Below are positions 1 through 8,163 of a DNA stretch of 64,000 nucleotides, piece after piece. Below the pieces are notes generated by a model. It made no database searches. It saw nothing but the letters and a program-made list of their open reading frames with translations, and had not been told where the DNA came from. Location of the stretch: the NCBI RefSeq assembly GCF_022701295.1, contig NZ_CP033204.1, positions 1,798,001 to 1,862,000 on the forward strand. The letters are read 5' to 3'. How positions within the stretch are numbered: the stretch's first letter is position 1; every line of letters starts with the position of its first letter. This DNA comes from Sphingopyxis sp. YF1. Its GTDB lineage: Bacteria; Pseudomonadota; Alphaproteobacteria; Sphingomonadales; Sphingomonadaceae. The position numbers and the translations under genes are program-made.

Positions 1-1
1 C

Positions 2-1183
2 GACCAGACCAACGAAACGCGTATGATCGTCAACGAGACGCGCCTGTCGCGTCCCTTTCACAACGGCTTGGGGTGGGTCGCCGGGATCAGCCTGCTCGAC
101 AATCGCACGCGCCAGAACCGCGAAATCGGCAATTTCGCGTCGCCGATGGCCCTGACCGGGGTCACCAACAGCATCACCGAATTCACCGGCTATGCCGAGG
201 CGACCGCCGAAGTGATGCCACGCCTGATCGCCTCGGCGGGGTTGCGACTCTCGCACGCGCGGCTCGGCGGCGGGGGCGAGGATGTCGCGCTCGACGTCGC
301 CTTCGCGGGGCGCGCGGTCACCGCGCATCGCAACGAGACCGACCTGCTGCCTTCGGCCTCGCTGCTCTGGGCACCGGTCGAGGATATCACCCTCTACGCC
401 CGCTATCAGGAAGGATTCCGTCCCGGCGGGCTCGCGGTCGAAAGCAATTTCGTGCGGCGTTTCCGCAACGACCAGACGCGCACGATCGAGGGCGGCATCC
501 GCTTCGGCCGCAAGGGTGAAACGCCCTTCGACGCCAGCCTCTCGGTCTCGCACACGCGCTGGCGCGACATCCAGGCCGATTTCATCGACGCCGACGGCTT
601 TCCGACCACCGCCAATATCGGCGACGGCCGCATCACCAGCATCACCGGTGCGATCGCGGTGCGCGCGACACGCGAACTCTCGTTCGAACTCGGCGCGGTC
701 TACAATCACAGCCGCGTCGACCGTCTCGCCCCCGCGATCGTCGAGATTTTCCGCGCCGCGAATGCCGCGGTGGGCTCCGGCAACGCTCCGCCGCCCTCAC
801 CGCTGCCGCCATTCTACTATTCCCCCGAAGACCGCCTTGGCCGCATTCCGAACGTCGCGAGCCACGCGATCCGCGGCTCGATCAACTATGCGACCTTCAT
901 CGGTGACGAAGAATTCCGCGCGAACGGCTGGGCCAATTACGTCGGTCCCTCGCGCCTCGGCATCGGCCCGATCCTCGGCGAGGGCCAGGGCGACTATGTC
1001 GACACTGGCCTCGCGATGCGGATCGGCGACCGCCGCCGCGGTCTCTCGCTGACGCTGACCAACCTGTTCGACGCCCGCGGCAACCGCTTCGCGCTCGGCA
1101 CCCCCTTCGTCGAAGGCAGCGCCGGCTACCTCACCCCGCTGCGCCCAAGGACGCTGCGCATCGCGGTCGACGTGGCCTACTGA
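2..1183 (+). CDS. TonB-dependent receptor, C-terminal part (5' end outside window)
   Basis: The reading frame is open from base 2, so the gene starts before the window; the first internal ATG is at 23 but is unlikely to be the true start. About 390 residues of an outer-membrane beta-barrel are visible. Typical TonB-receptor features are alternating amphipathic strands, the segment LYARYQEGFRPGG, a late LTNLFDARGNRFALG segment and a terminal aromatic residue (VDVAY). The plug and signal peptide are missing. The family imports ligands such as siderophores, glycans or vitamins; the substrate cannot be told. A terminal PLRPRTLRIAV motif fits the last barrel strand. Confidence 0.9.
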   Translation, partial: DQTNETRMIVNETRLSRPFHNGLGWVAGISLLDNRTRQNREIGNFASPMALTGVTNSITEFTGYAEATAEVMPRLIASAGLRLSHARLGGGGEDVALDVAFAGRAVTAHRNETDLLPSASLLWAPVEDITLYARYQEGFRPGGLAVESNFVRRFRNDQTRTIEGGIRFGRKGETPFDASLSVSHTRWRDIQADFIDADGFPTTANIGDGRITSITGAIAVRATRELSFELGAVYNHSRVDRLAPAIVEIFRAANAAVGSGNAPPPSPLPPFYYSPEDRLGRIPNVASHAIRGSINYATFIGDEEFRANGWANYVGPSRLGIGPILGEGQGDYVDTGLAMRIGDRRRGLSLTLTNLFDARGNRFALGTPFVEGSAGYLTPLRPRTLRIAVDVAY

Positions 1184-1326
1184 CGCGGCGCGCCATCGCG
1201 TACCACGGCGATGTCTTTTCGTTCCATCCGACCGGGCCTCGCTGCGCGAAGGCGGCTGCGATCAGGTCGGGCGAGTAGCTTGGATGTCGGCTTCGGGGTG
1301 GGGAGCGGACGTTCCCGCCTGCCTTC

Positions 1327-1397
1327 GTCATCCCGGACTTGATCCGGGATCCATAGCAGCGTCGAAGTCATGGACCCCGGATCGGGGCCGGGGTGAC
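1327..1397. repeat. REP-like palindromic extragenic element
   Basis: Two arms face each other: GTCATCCCGGACTTGATCCG at the left and the reverse complement of GTCACCCCGGCCCCGATCCG at the right, around a short spacer (AGCAGCGTCGAAGTCA). Similar GATCCGGGG-containing hairpins occur at 2777-2849 and a degraded one at 11690-11765, so it belongs to a dispersed family of intergenic palindromes. Confidence 0.7.
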
Positions 1398-1576
1398 GAC
1401 GAAAGACAGGCCCGTAGCCGGTCGAAGCGGCCCCGCTCCTCCCTGTCACGCCGCCATGGGGAGGTGCAGCCCGCAGGGCTGATGGAGAGGCGAAGTCGTT
1501 GCCATCACAGCCCGATCCGGCAATTCGGCCTCTCGCGGCCGCTTCCACCGGGGAACGGCACCGATGGGGAACGATC

Positions 1577-1601
1577 GCGCCCGCCGTCGGGCGGCGGGCG
1601 C
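1577..1601 (-). terminator. GC-rich hairpin after acyl-CoA dehydrogenase
   Basis: A perfect 10-bp inverted repeat (GCGCCCGCCG / CGGCGGGCGC, loop TCGGG) lies 13 bases downstream of the minus-strand stop codon at 1615. There is no clear T-run, so it could be a transcript-end stabiliser rather than a classic terminator. Confidence 0.45.
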
Positions 1602-1614
1602 AACCTGCTCCGCG

Positions 1615-2754
1615 TTACGCCGCCAGCGTCAGCTGCTCGAACCGGTCGATATGATAGTCGGCGCTGCCGAATTGCCCCTCGATCATCGTCGCACGCTTGA
1701 AATAATGGCCGATCGCCAGTTCCTGCGTGATGCCGATGCCGCCGTGCGTCTGGATCGCATTCTGGCCGACGAACTTCGCACCGCGCGCGACCTTGTTCTT
1801 CGCCGCAGACACCGCCGCCTTGCGTTCGTCGGCGGACAGGCCGAGCTTGAGCGTGCCCATGATCGTCATCGAACGCGCCTGTTCGACCTCCATGAACATG
1901 TCGACCATGCGGTGCTGGAGCACCTGGAACTTGGCGATCGGAATGCCGAACTGCTTGCGCTGCTGCGTATATTCCAGCGTGCCTTCGTGCAGCTTCTGCA
2001 TCACGCCCGTCGCCTCGGCGCACACGGCGACTGTCGCCTCGTCGACGATCTGCTCGATCAGCGGCAGGCCGGCCCCCTCGCCGCCGAGCAATGCTTCAGC
2101 GGGGATCGCGACATTCTCGAAATAGATTTCGGATGCACGGCTGCCGTCGACGGTCGGATAGTCGCGGCGCACGATGCCCGGCAGGTTCGCGTCGATCAGG
2201 AACAGCGACACGCCCTCGCGGTCGCGCTGGCCGCCGCCGGTGCGTGCGGTCACGAGCAGATGCGATGCCCAGGGCGCGGCATAGACGACGCTCTTGTGCC
2301 CGTTCAGCACATAGCCCGCCGCGTCCTTCTTCGCGCTCGTCTTGAGGTTGGCGAGGTCGTAGCGACCCTGCGGCTCGGCATAGGCGAAGGCGACGATCAT
2401 ATTGCCCGCGATGATCTCGGGAATATATTTGTCCGCCTGCGCGCCGCCGACGGCCTTGAGCGCTCCGCCCGCGATCACCACCGTCGGCAGATAGGGCTCG
2501 ATACCCAGCACCTTGCCCAGTTCTTCCATGATGATCGCATTTTCGAGCGCGCCGCCGCCGAGACCGCCATGATCTTCGGAAAAGGAGGCGCCGAGCATGC
2601 CGAGTTCCTGCGCGAGCGCAGTCCAGATCGCGGGGTCGCGGCCGTCGTCGCTCGCGATGAACTTCTGGCGCGTTTCAAAGTCATAGGTGTCCGCCAGGAA
2701 GCGCGAAAGCGTGTCGCGGATCATGTCCTGCGTGTCGGTGTAGGTGAAATCCAT
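1615..2754 (-). CDS. Acyl-CoA dehydrogenase, small-subunit type (PimD-like)
   Basis: A 379-residue flavin acyl-CoA dehydrogenase that introduces the 2,3-double bond into acyl-CoA thioesters. The start at MDFTYTDTQ is chosen because frame upstream of it is repeat-derived sequence. Visible features are the N-terminal helical domain with EDHGGLGGG, the middle beta-domain (NGHKSVVYAAPW) and the C-terminal helices with RKQFGIPIAKFQ and QTHGGIGIT. A Glu in MIEGQFGS sits where MCAD-type enzymes carry the catalytic base. It lies downstream of a second acyl-CoA dehydrogenase on the same strand, so the two probably form a heteromeric enzyme like PimC/PimD. Acyl substrate unknown; pairing is inference. 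Confidence 0.88.
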   Translation of the reverse strand: MDFTYTDTQDMIRDTLSRFLADTYDFETRQKFIASDDGRDPAIWTALAQELGMLGASFSEDHGGLGGGALENAIIMEELGKVLGIEPYLPTVVIAGGALKAVGGAQADKYIPEIIAGNMIVAFAYAEPQGRYDLANLKTSAKKDAAGYVLNGHKSVVYAAPWASHLLVTARTGGGQRDREGVSLFLIDANLPGIVRRDYPTVDGSRASEIYFENVAIPAEALLGGEGAGLPLIEQIVDEATVAVCAEATGVMQKLHEGTLEYTQQRKQFGIPIAKFQVLQHRMVDMFMEVEQARSMTIMGTLKLGLSADERKAAVSAAKNKVARGAKFVGQNAIQTHGGIGITQELAIGHYFKRATMIEGQFGSADYHIDRFEQLTLAA

Positions 2755-2776
2755 TGTCTCTGTCTCTTTCCGTGTT

Positions 2777-2849
2777 CCCCGGCGAAAGCCGGGGCCCATT
2801 GCCGCAAGCGGCCTTCAAGGCCGTTGGAGACCCCGGATCAGATCCGGGG
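2777..2849. repeat. Pair of intergenic hairpins between paired dehydrogenase genes
   Basis: Two perfect hairpins occupy the 106-base gap: CCCCGGC-GAAA-GCCGGGG (2777-2794) and CCCCGGATC-A-GATCCGGGG (2831-2849). The second shares its core with the palindrome at 1327-1397. They may stabilise the upstream message or reduce readthrough to the downstream gene. Confidence 0.65.
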
Positions 2850-2860
2850 TGGTTTCGGGA

Positions 2861-4054
2861 TCACAATCCCAGAACCATCTTCGCGATGATGTTGCGCTGG
2901 ATCTCGTTCGATCCGCCATAGATCGTCGTCTTGCGGACGTTGAAATAGGTCGGCGCGGCCCGATGCGCATAGTCGGGGCCGATCGGATGCTCGTTGTCGC
3001 CGTCGCCGAAGCCGCGGAAATAGGGCGCGCCGTAGTGACCGACCGCTTCCAGCGTCAGCTCGGTCAGCCGCTGCTGGATTTCGGACCCCTTGATCTTGAG
3101 CAGGCTCGATTCGGGGCCGGGTCCCTTGCCGGCGTTGGGACCGGCGAGGCTGCGCAGCTCGGTGAATTCGAGCGCGGTGAGGTCGATCTCCAGCTCGGCG
3201 ATCTTGCGCTTGAAAAAGGCGTTCTGGAGCAGCGGCTTGTCGCCGTCGACCTCGGTGCGCGCGATTTCCTTGACCTTCTCGACACCGCGCTTCGACGCTG
3301 CGACGCCCGCGATGCCCGTGCGTTCGTGCGCGAGCAGGAACTTGGCGCAGGTCCAGCCCTTATTCTCTTCATAGACGCGCTGCGCCTGCGGGACGCGCAC
3401 GTCCTCGAGGAACACTTCGTTGACCTCATGCTCGCCGCCCAGCGTGATGATCGGGCGCACGGTGATGCCGGGCGACTTCATGTCGATCAGCAGGAAGGAA
3501 ATACCCTCCTGCTGCTTGGCGTCCTTGTCGGTGCGGACGAGGAAAAAGCCCCAGTCGGCGTGCTGCGCCATCGTGGTCCAGGTCTTCTGGCCGTTGACGA
3601 TATAATCACTGCCGTCGGGAACCGCGACCGTGCGCAGGCTGGCAAGATCGGATCCCGCGCCGGGTTCCGAATAGCCCTGGCACCACCAGTCCTCGCCCGA
3701 CAGGATGCGCGGCAGGAAGCGCGCCTTCTGCTCGGGAGTGCCGAAGGTGTAGATCACCGGCCCGACCATCGCGAGCCCGAAGGGCATCAGGCGGATGCAG
3801 TCGGCGCGCGCGGTTTCCTCCGAAAAGATGAAGCGCTGCGTCGGCGTCCAGCCGGTGCCGCCATATTCGACCGGCCAAGCGGGGGCGACCCAGCCCTTCT
3901 TGTACAGGATGCGGTGCCACGAGAGGAAATCCTCCTTGGACAGTTCGTCGCCCTCGTCCTGCTTGCCGCGCAGATCCGCGGGGTAGTTTTCGGCGATAAA
4001 GGTCCGCACCTCCTGCTGGAAGGCGAGATCCTCGGGGCTGAACTCCATGTCCAT
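2861..4054 (-). CDS. Acyl-CoA dehydrogenase, large-subunit type (PimC-like)
   Basis: A 397-residue flavin acyl-CoA dehydrogenase. The start at MDMEFSPEDLAF follows a GGGAGA ribosome-binding site. Features are the N-terminal domain (PVEYGGTGWTPTQ), the FAD-contacting middle domain (GYSEPGAGSDLASL, NGQKTWTTMAQHADW) and the C-terminal domain with IYGGSNEIQRNIIAK. The residue before GGSNE is Tyr/Gly rather than the Glu base of MCAD, as in other subunits that work in a pair. It is upstream of the smaller dehydrogenase at 1615-2754 in one transcription unit. Probably beta-oxidation of a medium-chain, dicarboxylic or steroid-type acyl chain; substrate not determinable. Confidence 0.88.
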   Translation of the reverse strand: MDMEFSPEDLAFQQEVRTFIAENYPADLRGKQDEGDELSKEDFLSWHRILYKKGWVAPAWPVEYGGTGWTPTQRFIFSEETARADCIRLMPFGLAMVGPVIYTFGTPEQKARFLPRILSGEDWWCQGYSEPGAGSDLASLRTVAVPDGSDYIVNGQKTWTTMAQHADWGFFLVRTDKDAKQQEGISFLLIDMKSPGITVRPIITLGGEHEVNEVFLEDVRVPQAQRVYEENKGWTCAKFLLAHERTGIAGVAASKRGVEKVKEIARTEVDGDKPLLQNAFFKRKIAELEIDLTALEFTELRSLAGPNAGKGPGPESSLLKIKGSEIQQRLTELTLEAVGHYGAPYFRGFGDGDNEHPIGPDYAHRAAPTYFNVRKTTIYGGSNEIQRNIIAKMVLGL

Positions 4055-4227
4055 TTTTTGATTCTCCCACTGGGCTGTTCCGCCCTTATAGGCCTGGTTC
4101 ACGCTTACGTAAAGGTAAGTTGTCTTTCGCAACGCACCCCTGCTGCGCGGCAACTTCGCCAACTTCCGGCGCCTTGTCCAGCACCGCATTCACCGCCATG
4201 ATGCGCGAAACAGGTGGGGGATGACCG

Positions 4228-5292
4228 ATGGGCAAAGGCAAATGGGCGGTGCTGCCGCTCGTCCTGATCGCACTGGGCGGCTGGCTGTTCCAGCGACCGG
4301 TCGGCATGTGGATCTTCGATCGCGCGGTCGAGCGCAGCGCCGCGCGCAATCCTTATGCCGACCTGCCCGACGGACTCCACGTCGGCCTTTGCGGCACCGG
4401 ATCGCCGCTGCCCAGCCGCGATCGCGCCGCCGCCTGCACCGTCGTCATCGCGGGCAAGACGATGCTGGTCGTCGATGCAGGCGAAGGCGGCGCGCGCAAC
4501 ATCGCTCAAATGGGCCTGCCCAACGGGCGGATTCGCGGACTGTTCCTGACGCACTATCATTCGGACCATATCGACGGGCTGGGGCCGATGATGCTGCTGC
4601 GCTGGACCGCCAGTGGCAACCAAAGCCCGCTTCCCGTCCATGGCCCGACAGGGGTCGAGGACGTGATTGCGGGCTTCAACACCGCTTACGCCCGCGACAA
4701 TGGCTATCGCACCGCACATCACGGGCCGGCGATCACCCCGCCCGCGGCGGCCGGCGCGATCGCCCGGCCCTTTGCGATCCCGTCCGCACCGACGATCGTC
4801 TACGAAACGGACGGGCTGCGCGTCACCGCCTTTCCGGTCGACCACCGCCCCGTCGCGCCTTCGGTCGGCTATCGCTTCGATTACAAGGGCCGCAGCGTCG
4901 TGATCAGCGGCGACACCGGTCCGTCGAAGATGCTCGAACAGGCCTCAAGGGACGCCGACATCCTCATCCACGAAGCGCTCCAGCCCCGGATGGTGAAAGC
5001 GCTCGCCGCCGCACTCGACAAGGCGGGCCGCGGACAGACCGCACAGATCATGCGCGACATCCTCGACTATCACGCCACTCCGGCGCAGGCGGCCGACAGC
5101 GCGCGTGTCGCGGGGGTGAAAATGCTGGTGCTGAGCCACCTCGTTCCGTCGATGCCCTCGCCCTATCTGAACGCGGCCTTCCTCGACGGCGCGGGAGAGC
5201 ATTTCGACGGGCCGATCATCGTCGGCGAAGACGGACAGTATTTTTCGCTTCCCGCGGGAAGCGATGCGATCGAGCGCGGCAGCTGGTTCTAG
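4228..5292 (+). CDS. Membrane-anchored metallo-beta-lactamase-fold hydrolase (RNase Z-like)
   Basis: A 354-residue MBL-fold protein. Residues 5-23 form one membrane segment, so the hydrolase domain is probably periplasmic. The metal motif HYHSDH lies at about residues 109-114, an upstream VVDAGEGGARN loop precedes it, and a downstream ISGDTGPS Asp and LSHLV His complete the site. The layout resembles the RNase Z/AtsA branch (GSPLPSRDRAA near residue 59). True RNase Z is cytoplasmic, so the anchor suggests another phosphoester or ester substrate. It is divergent from the dehydrogenase pair. Confidence 0.85.
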   Translation: MGKGKWAVLPLVLIALGGWLFQRPVGMWIFDRAVERSAARNPYADLPDGLHVGLCGTGSPLPSRDRAAACTVVIAGKTMLVVDAGEGGARNIAQMGLPNGRIRGLFLTHYHSDHIDGLGPMMLLRWTASGNQSPLPVHGPTGVEDVIAGFNTAYARDNGYRTAHHGPAITPPAAAGAIARPFAIPSAPTIVYETDGLRVTAFPVDHRPVAPSVGYRFDYKGRSVVISGDTGPSKMLEQASRDADILIHEALQPRMVKALAAALDKAGRGQTAQIMRDILDYHATPAQAADSARVAGVKMLVLSHLVPSMPSPYLNAAFLDGAGEHFDGPIIVGEDGQYFSLPAGSDAIERGSWF

Positions 5293-5369
5293 CTCGCGCC
5301 GTCCGCCACCAACGCGTTACGTTGCCGGCGGTTCCAGTGCGCCTCCCGGGACGCTCCGGCCCGACGCAG

Positions 5370-5402
5370 AAAAGCCGCGCATCGAACCAGCGCGGCCTTT
5401 TC
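5370..5402. terminator. Bidirectional terminator
   Basis: GCCGCGC (5374-5380) pairs with GCGCGGC (5390-5396). The stem is flanked by AAAA on the left and CTTTT on the right, so it can end both the plus-strand hydrolase gene and the minus-strand collar-protein cluster. Confidence 0.75.
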
Positions 5403-5433
5403 GGGAAACAGCGCAAGTTCAAACGGTCGCGTG

Positions 5434-6051
5434 TCAGTTACGCGCCGGAAAAATCCCTTGCAGCGCAATGCACCAGCGCATCGTCAGATAGGGCGGCCGG
5501 TTCGATACCGGCTGCGAATTGCCGGCAGGCGCGACCTGAACCATCGTGCCATCCATGGCATTGTTCGGATCGACCCCGGAAAGATAGCTGTTGTTCGCTG
5601 AATAGGCGAGCGCATTGCCGTTCGCGCTCGTCGTGTTCGCGGCCGCGTTTGCCGTCTGGATCGCACCGCGATGGTCGTGCCGCGGGAGATTGGTCGAGAG
5701 GAGTGTGGTCGTTTCGCTCCCGCCGAATTCGCCGAGGACATAGGGCGACAGCCCCGGGCCGCTCCCTTGGTTGATCGCCGTGCGTCCACGCAGATCGGGC
5801 AAGGCAAAGGTCGTCTGCCCATTGCCGCCATAGGTCGTCCCGAGCAGCGAGAAGAGCGCGGTATTCTGGCTGATCGCCAAGATCTGCCCCTCTGCGCTGG
5901 CCCAACCAGCGGGACAGAAAGTGAAGCCTACCTGGATCATTTGCCCGAGATAACGATCGGTCTGCGCCAATGCCGGCGTTGCCACCGCCAGCGAGGACGC
6001 GCTGGCCAGCGCCGCGATCGTCAGGTTCCGGATTGCTCCTTTGCGTGTCAT
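5434..6051 (-). CDS. Exported tail-collar domain protein, type A (copy 1)
   Basis: A 205-residue protein with a Sec signal peptide (MTRKGAIRN..., cleavage after ATPALAQ) and a phage Tail_Collar/microcystin-dependent-protein domain: GTTYGGNGQTTFALPDLRGR and then GSGPGLSPYVLGEFGG. The motif HDH in PRHDHRGA matches the metal-binding HxH of tail-tip collars. There are only two Cys in the mature chain (FTFCPAGW and RWCIALQG), suggesting a disulfide. It ends in GIFPARN. A frame continues upstream to 6720 but only as antisense-like sequence over the next gene; ATG 6051 is preceded by GGCGGGG. Its closest relative here is the gene at 7493-8116 (shared AIQTANAAAN, NGNALAYSANNSY). Function unknown. Confidence 0.85.
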   Translation of the reverse strand: MTRKGAIRNLTIAALASASSLAVATPALAQTDRYLGQMIQVGFTFCPAGWASAEGQILAISQNTALFSLLGTTYGGNGQTTFALPDLRGRTAINQGSGPGLSPYVLGEFGGSETTTLLSTNLPRHDHRGAIQTANAAANTTSANGNALAYSANNSYLSGVDPNNAMDGTMVQVAPAGNSQPVSNRPPYLTMRWCIALQGIFPARN

Positions 6052-6098
6052 ACCCCGCCTCCAGTCTTCATCTTGTTCGGTCGATAGTCGATCCGCAA

Positions 6099-6701
6099 TC
6101 AGTTGCGCGACGGGAAAACCCCCTGGACCGCGATGCAATAGCGATTGACCAGAAACGGCGACATGTTTGCCACCGGGTCCGAGCCGCCGGTCTTTTGCAC
6201 CGTCACCGTGGCGGCATGCAGCGCGCCGTCGAACTGGATGACATTCGAATATTGGCGATCGGGTGTCACGGCAAAGGCGTTGCGGAACGGCTTGATATCG
6301 TTCGTATTCTGATTGACTGACAGGATCGCACCGCGATGTGTATGCTGCGCGAGCTGGCCTATCGTGAGAGTCTGGTTCTCGACGCCACCGACTTGGCCTT
6401 GCACATAAGGCGAGAGTCCCGGCCCCTGCCCCTGCCCGATCAGCATCCGCCCTTGCAGATTGGGCAGCTGGAAATTCGTGGTGCCGTTGCCGCCATATGT
6501 CGTGCCAAGCAGTGAGAAAAGTGCGGTATTCTGCTGGATTGCCAAGAGCTGGCCGTTGGTCGGAACCCAGTTTCGCGGGCAGTAATCGGCCCCCGTTTCG
6601 ATGATCTGGCCCAGATAATAGGTCTGCGCCAAGGCCGGGGCCCCAATGCCGGCCGCGCTGACACCGGCCATCGCCAATGCTGCTGCCTTCAGATGCCGCA
6701 T
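6099..6701 (-). CDS. Exported tail-collar domain protein, type B (copy 1)
   Basis: A 200-residue protein with a signal peptide ending at GAPALAQ and a Tail_Collar domain (GTTYGGNGTTNFQLPNLQGR). It carries the conserved HTH triad (QHTHRGAI, an HxH), Cys in DYCPRNW and RYCIAVQG, and the terminal GVFPSRN. The insert NDIKPFRNAFAVTP is shared with the gene at 8164-8778, defining type B. It lies 61 bases after type C and exactly 47 bases before type A, on one strand, so probably co-transcribed. In phage, collar domains form trimers; export here suggests a cell-surface or secreted role (inference). Confidence 0.85.
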   Translation of the reverse strand: MRHLKAAALAMAGVSAAGIGAPALAQTYYLGQIIETGADYCPRNWVPTNGQLLAIQQNTALFSLLGTTYGGNGTTNFQLPNLQGRMLIGQGQGPGLSPYVQGQVGGVENQTLTIGQLAQHTHRGAILSVNQNTNDIKPFRNAFAVTPDRQYSNVIQFDGALHAATVTVQKTGGSDPVANMSPFLVNRYCIAVQGVFPSRN

Positions 6702-6762
6702 GTCTCCAACTCCCCCTCAAAAACCCATCGCCGCTGGCGTCGCCGCCCTGCGCGCTTCGCCG

Positions 6763-7377
6763 TCAATTGCGCGACGGGAAAATGCCCGCGCTGATGACGC
6801 AATAGCGGATCGCCAGATAGGGTGGCAGATGATCGAATGACGTTCCTTCGCCGGTGTGGCGGATGTCGAGCGTATTGATGTTCATCAGCTGCGCGGCGGG
6901 TGCGGTGCCCGACACATATTTGTTCGCGGGTGTCGTTGCAAAGATGGCCCGGAACGACTGTCCGGTGTTGCCAGCGCTGCTGGTGGTCCGGATCGACGCC
7001 GTATGCTCGTGCCGCGGCATCTGGTTCATCGTCAGGGTGGTGGTTTCGGTCCCGCCCGTCTGCCCCCGGACCCGCGGCGACAGGCCAGCGCCCGTGCCCT
7101 CGTGCATCGAATAGCGGCCCGCCATGCCGGGCATCGCGAAAGTGGTCACGCCGTCACCGCCATAGGTCGTTCCGTAGAGCGCGTAGAGTGCGCTTTCCTG
7201 GGCGATCGAAACCAGCTGGCCGTTCGCCTCCAGCGTTCCGCGCGGACAGAAATTATACGGGACCTTCATCAGTTCGCCGAGGTAGAAGTCCTGCGCCGAC
7301 GCCGACCCCGACAGTCCTGTACCGGCCGCCACGGCGGCCGCGGAAAGATAAAGACTTGTTTTGCGCGCGAATGCCAT
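6763..7377 (-). CDS. Exported tail-collar domain protein, type C (copy 1)
   Basis: A 204-residue protein with a signal peptide (MAFARKTSLYLSAAA..., cleavage near GSASAQ). The Tail_Collar domain has a type C signature: NFCPRGTLEANGQLV, LYALYGTTYGGDGVTTFAMP, an HEH motif in PRHEHTASIRTT, and KYVSGTAPAAQLMNI. It ends in GIFPSRN, with just two Cys in the mature part. It is the first gene of its C-B-A triplet and has its own upstream promoter-like element (7410-7437). Its closest relative in the window is 8829-9443. Confidence 0.85.
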   Translation of the reverse strand: MAFARKTSLYLSAAAVAAGTGLSGSASAQDFYLGELMKVPYNFCPRGTLEANGQLVSIAQESALYALYGTTYGGDGVTTFAMPGMAGRYSMHEGTGAGLSPRVRGQTGGTETTTLTMNQMPRHEHTASIRTTSSAGNTGQSFRAIFATTPANKYVSGTAPAAQLMNINTLDIRHTGEGTSFDHLPPYLAIRYCVISAGIFPSRN

Positions 7378-7409
7378 CGCCCAGCCCCCTGCCCGATTGC
7401 CCTAAAAAA

Positions 7410-7437
7410 AAGCTAGACCAATTTGAACCAAAGTCAA
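7410..7437 (-). promoter_or_regulatory. Putative promoter of the second C-B-A triplet
   Basis: Read on the minus strand: TTGACT, 16 bases, TAGCTT, ending 33 bases before the start codon at 7377. The spacer contains GGTTCAAATTGG, closely matched by GGTTCGAAATTGC in the equivalent element at 9473-9500. The shared block may be an operator copied together with the genes. Confidence 0.5.
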
Positions 7438-7492
7438 TTTACGAACGCGCGGCACCCGATTGAATCACCGAAATCATCCGGCAAGTCCGTGA

Positions 7493-8116
7493 TCAGTTGC
7501 GCGCCGGAAATACGCCCTCAACTGCAATGCACCAGTTGAGCGCGATATAGGGCGGGCGGTTCGACACCGGCTGCGATTGCCCGGCAATTCCCGAGTCGGC
7601 AATGCCCGGCGCCATCAGATTACCCGACGGTACCGTGCCCGAAACATAGCTGTTGTTCGCCGAATAGGCGAGCGCGTTGCCGTTCGCACTCGTGCTGTTC
7701 GCGGCCGCGTTGGCGGTCTGGATTGCCGCGCGGTGATCGTGTCGCGCCATATTGGCGATGGTCAGCGTTGTGCTCGGCGCCCCGGCCTGCTCGCCGATCA
7801 CATAGGGACTCAGCCCCGGCCCCTGCCCGTCGAGGTTCGCCGTCCGGCCCGCAAAATTGGGGAGCGCGAAAGTCGTCTGGCCATTGCCGCCATAGTTGGT
7901 GCCGAGCAGCGAAAACAGTGCCGTATTTTGTGCGATGGAGAGAATTTGTCCCTGCGCTGCCATCCAGCCGCGGGGGCAGAAAGTAAATCCGACCTGCATG
8001 ATTTCGCCGACATAGGGACTTGCAGCATCCGCAGACGCTGGCGCCGTATAGGCAAAGCTGCTGCCGCCGGCCGCAAGCGCCAGCGCGAAGTTCCGAATTG
8101 CCGCCCTACCTGTCAT
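7493..8116 (-). CDS. Exported tail-collar domain protein, type A (copy 2)
   Basis: A 207-residue paralogue of 5434-6051. The start at MTGRAAIRNF aligns with MTRKGAIRNL of the other type A protein and follows GGGAGGCGGGC. It has a signal peptide with cleavage near APASADA. The collar domain has GTNYGGNGQTTFALPNFAGR, an HDH motif (ARHDHRAAIQ), the type A insert ANSTSANGNALAYSANNSY, Cys in FTFCPRGW and NWCIAVEG, and the end GVFPARN. It closes the first-transcribed triplet; 115 bases separate it from the next unit. Confidence 0.85.
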   Translation of the reverse strand: MTGRAAIRNFALALAAGGSSFAYTAPASADAASPYVGEIMQVGFTFCPRGWMAAQGQILSIAQNTALFSLLGTNYGGNGQTTFALPNFAGRTANLDGQGPGLSPYVIGEQAGAPSTTLTIANMARHDHRAAIQTANAAANSTSANGNALAYSANNSYVSGTVPSGNLMAPGIADSGIAGQSQPVSNRPPYIALNWCIAVEGVFPARN

Positions 8117-8163
8117 GCCCGCCTCCCGATTTCCCAAATTTCCATGTTACCGCGACGGCACCT

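Larger units (their letters stand above)
1184..1614. other. intergenic region with palindromic repeat
   Basis: This 431-base gap separates the end of the receptor from the convergent acyl-CoA dehydrogenase gene. It holds a REP-like palindrome (1327-1397) and a perfect GC-rich hairpin (1577-1601) beside the dehydrogenase stop codon. I see no convincing coding sequence in the remainder; short frames there lack start signals and family resemblance. Confidence 0.6.

Noticed and set aside
1564..2889. Plus-strand frame of 441 codons over the acyl-CoA dehydrogenase
   Set aside because: Mirror of a well-conserved dehydrogenase; no recognisable motif of its own.
5434..6720. A single 428-residue collar protein
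   Set aside because: The N-terminal half overlaps the neighbouring collar gene in another frame and has no domain; the signal peptide begins at 6051, so this is a 205-residue protein.
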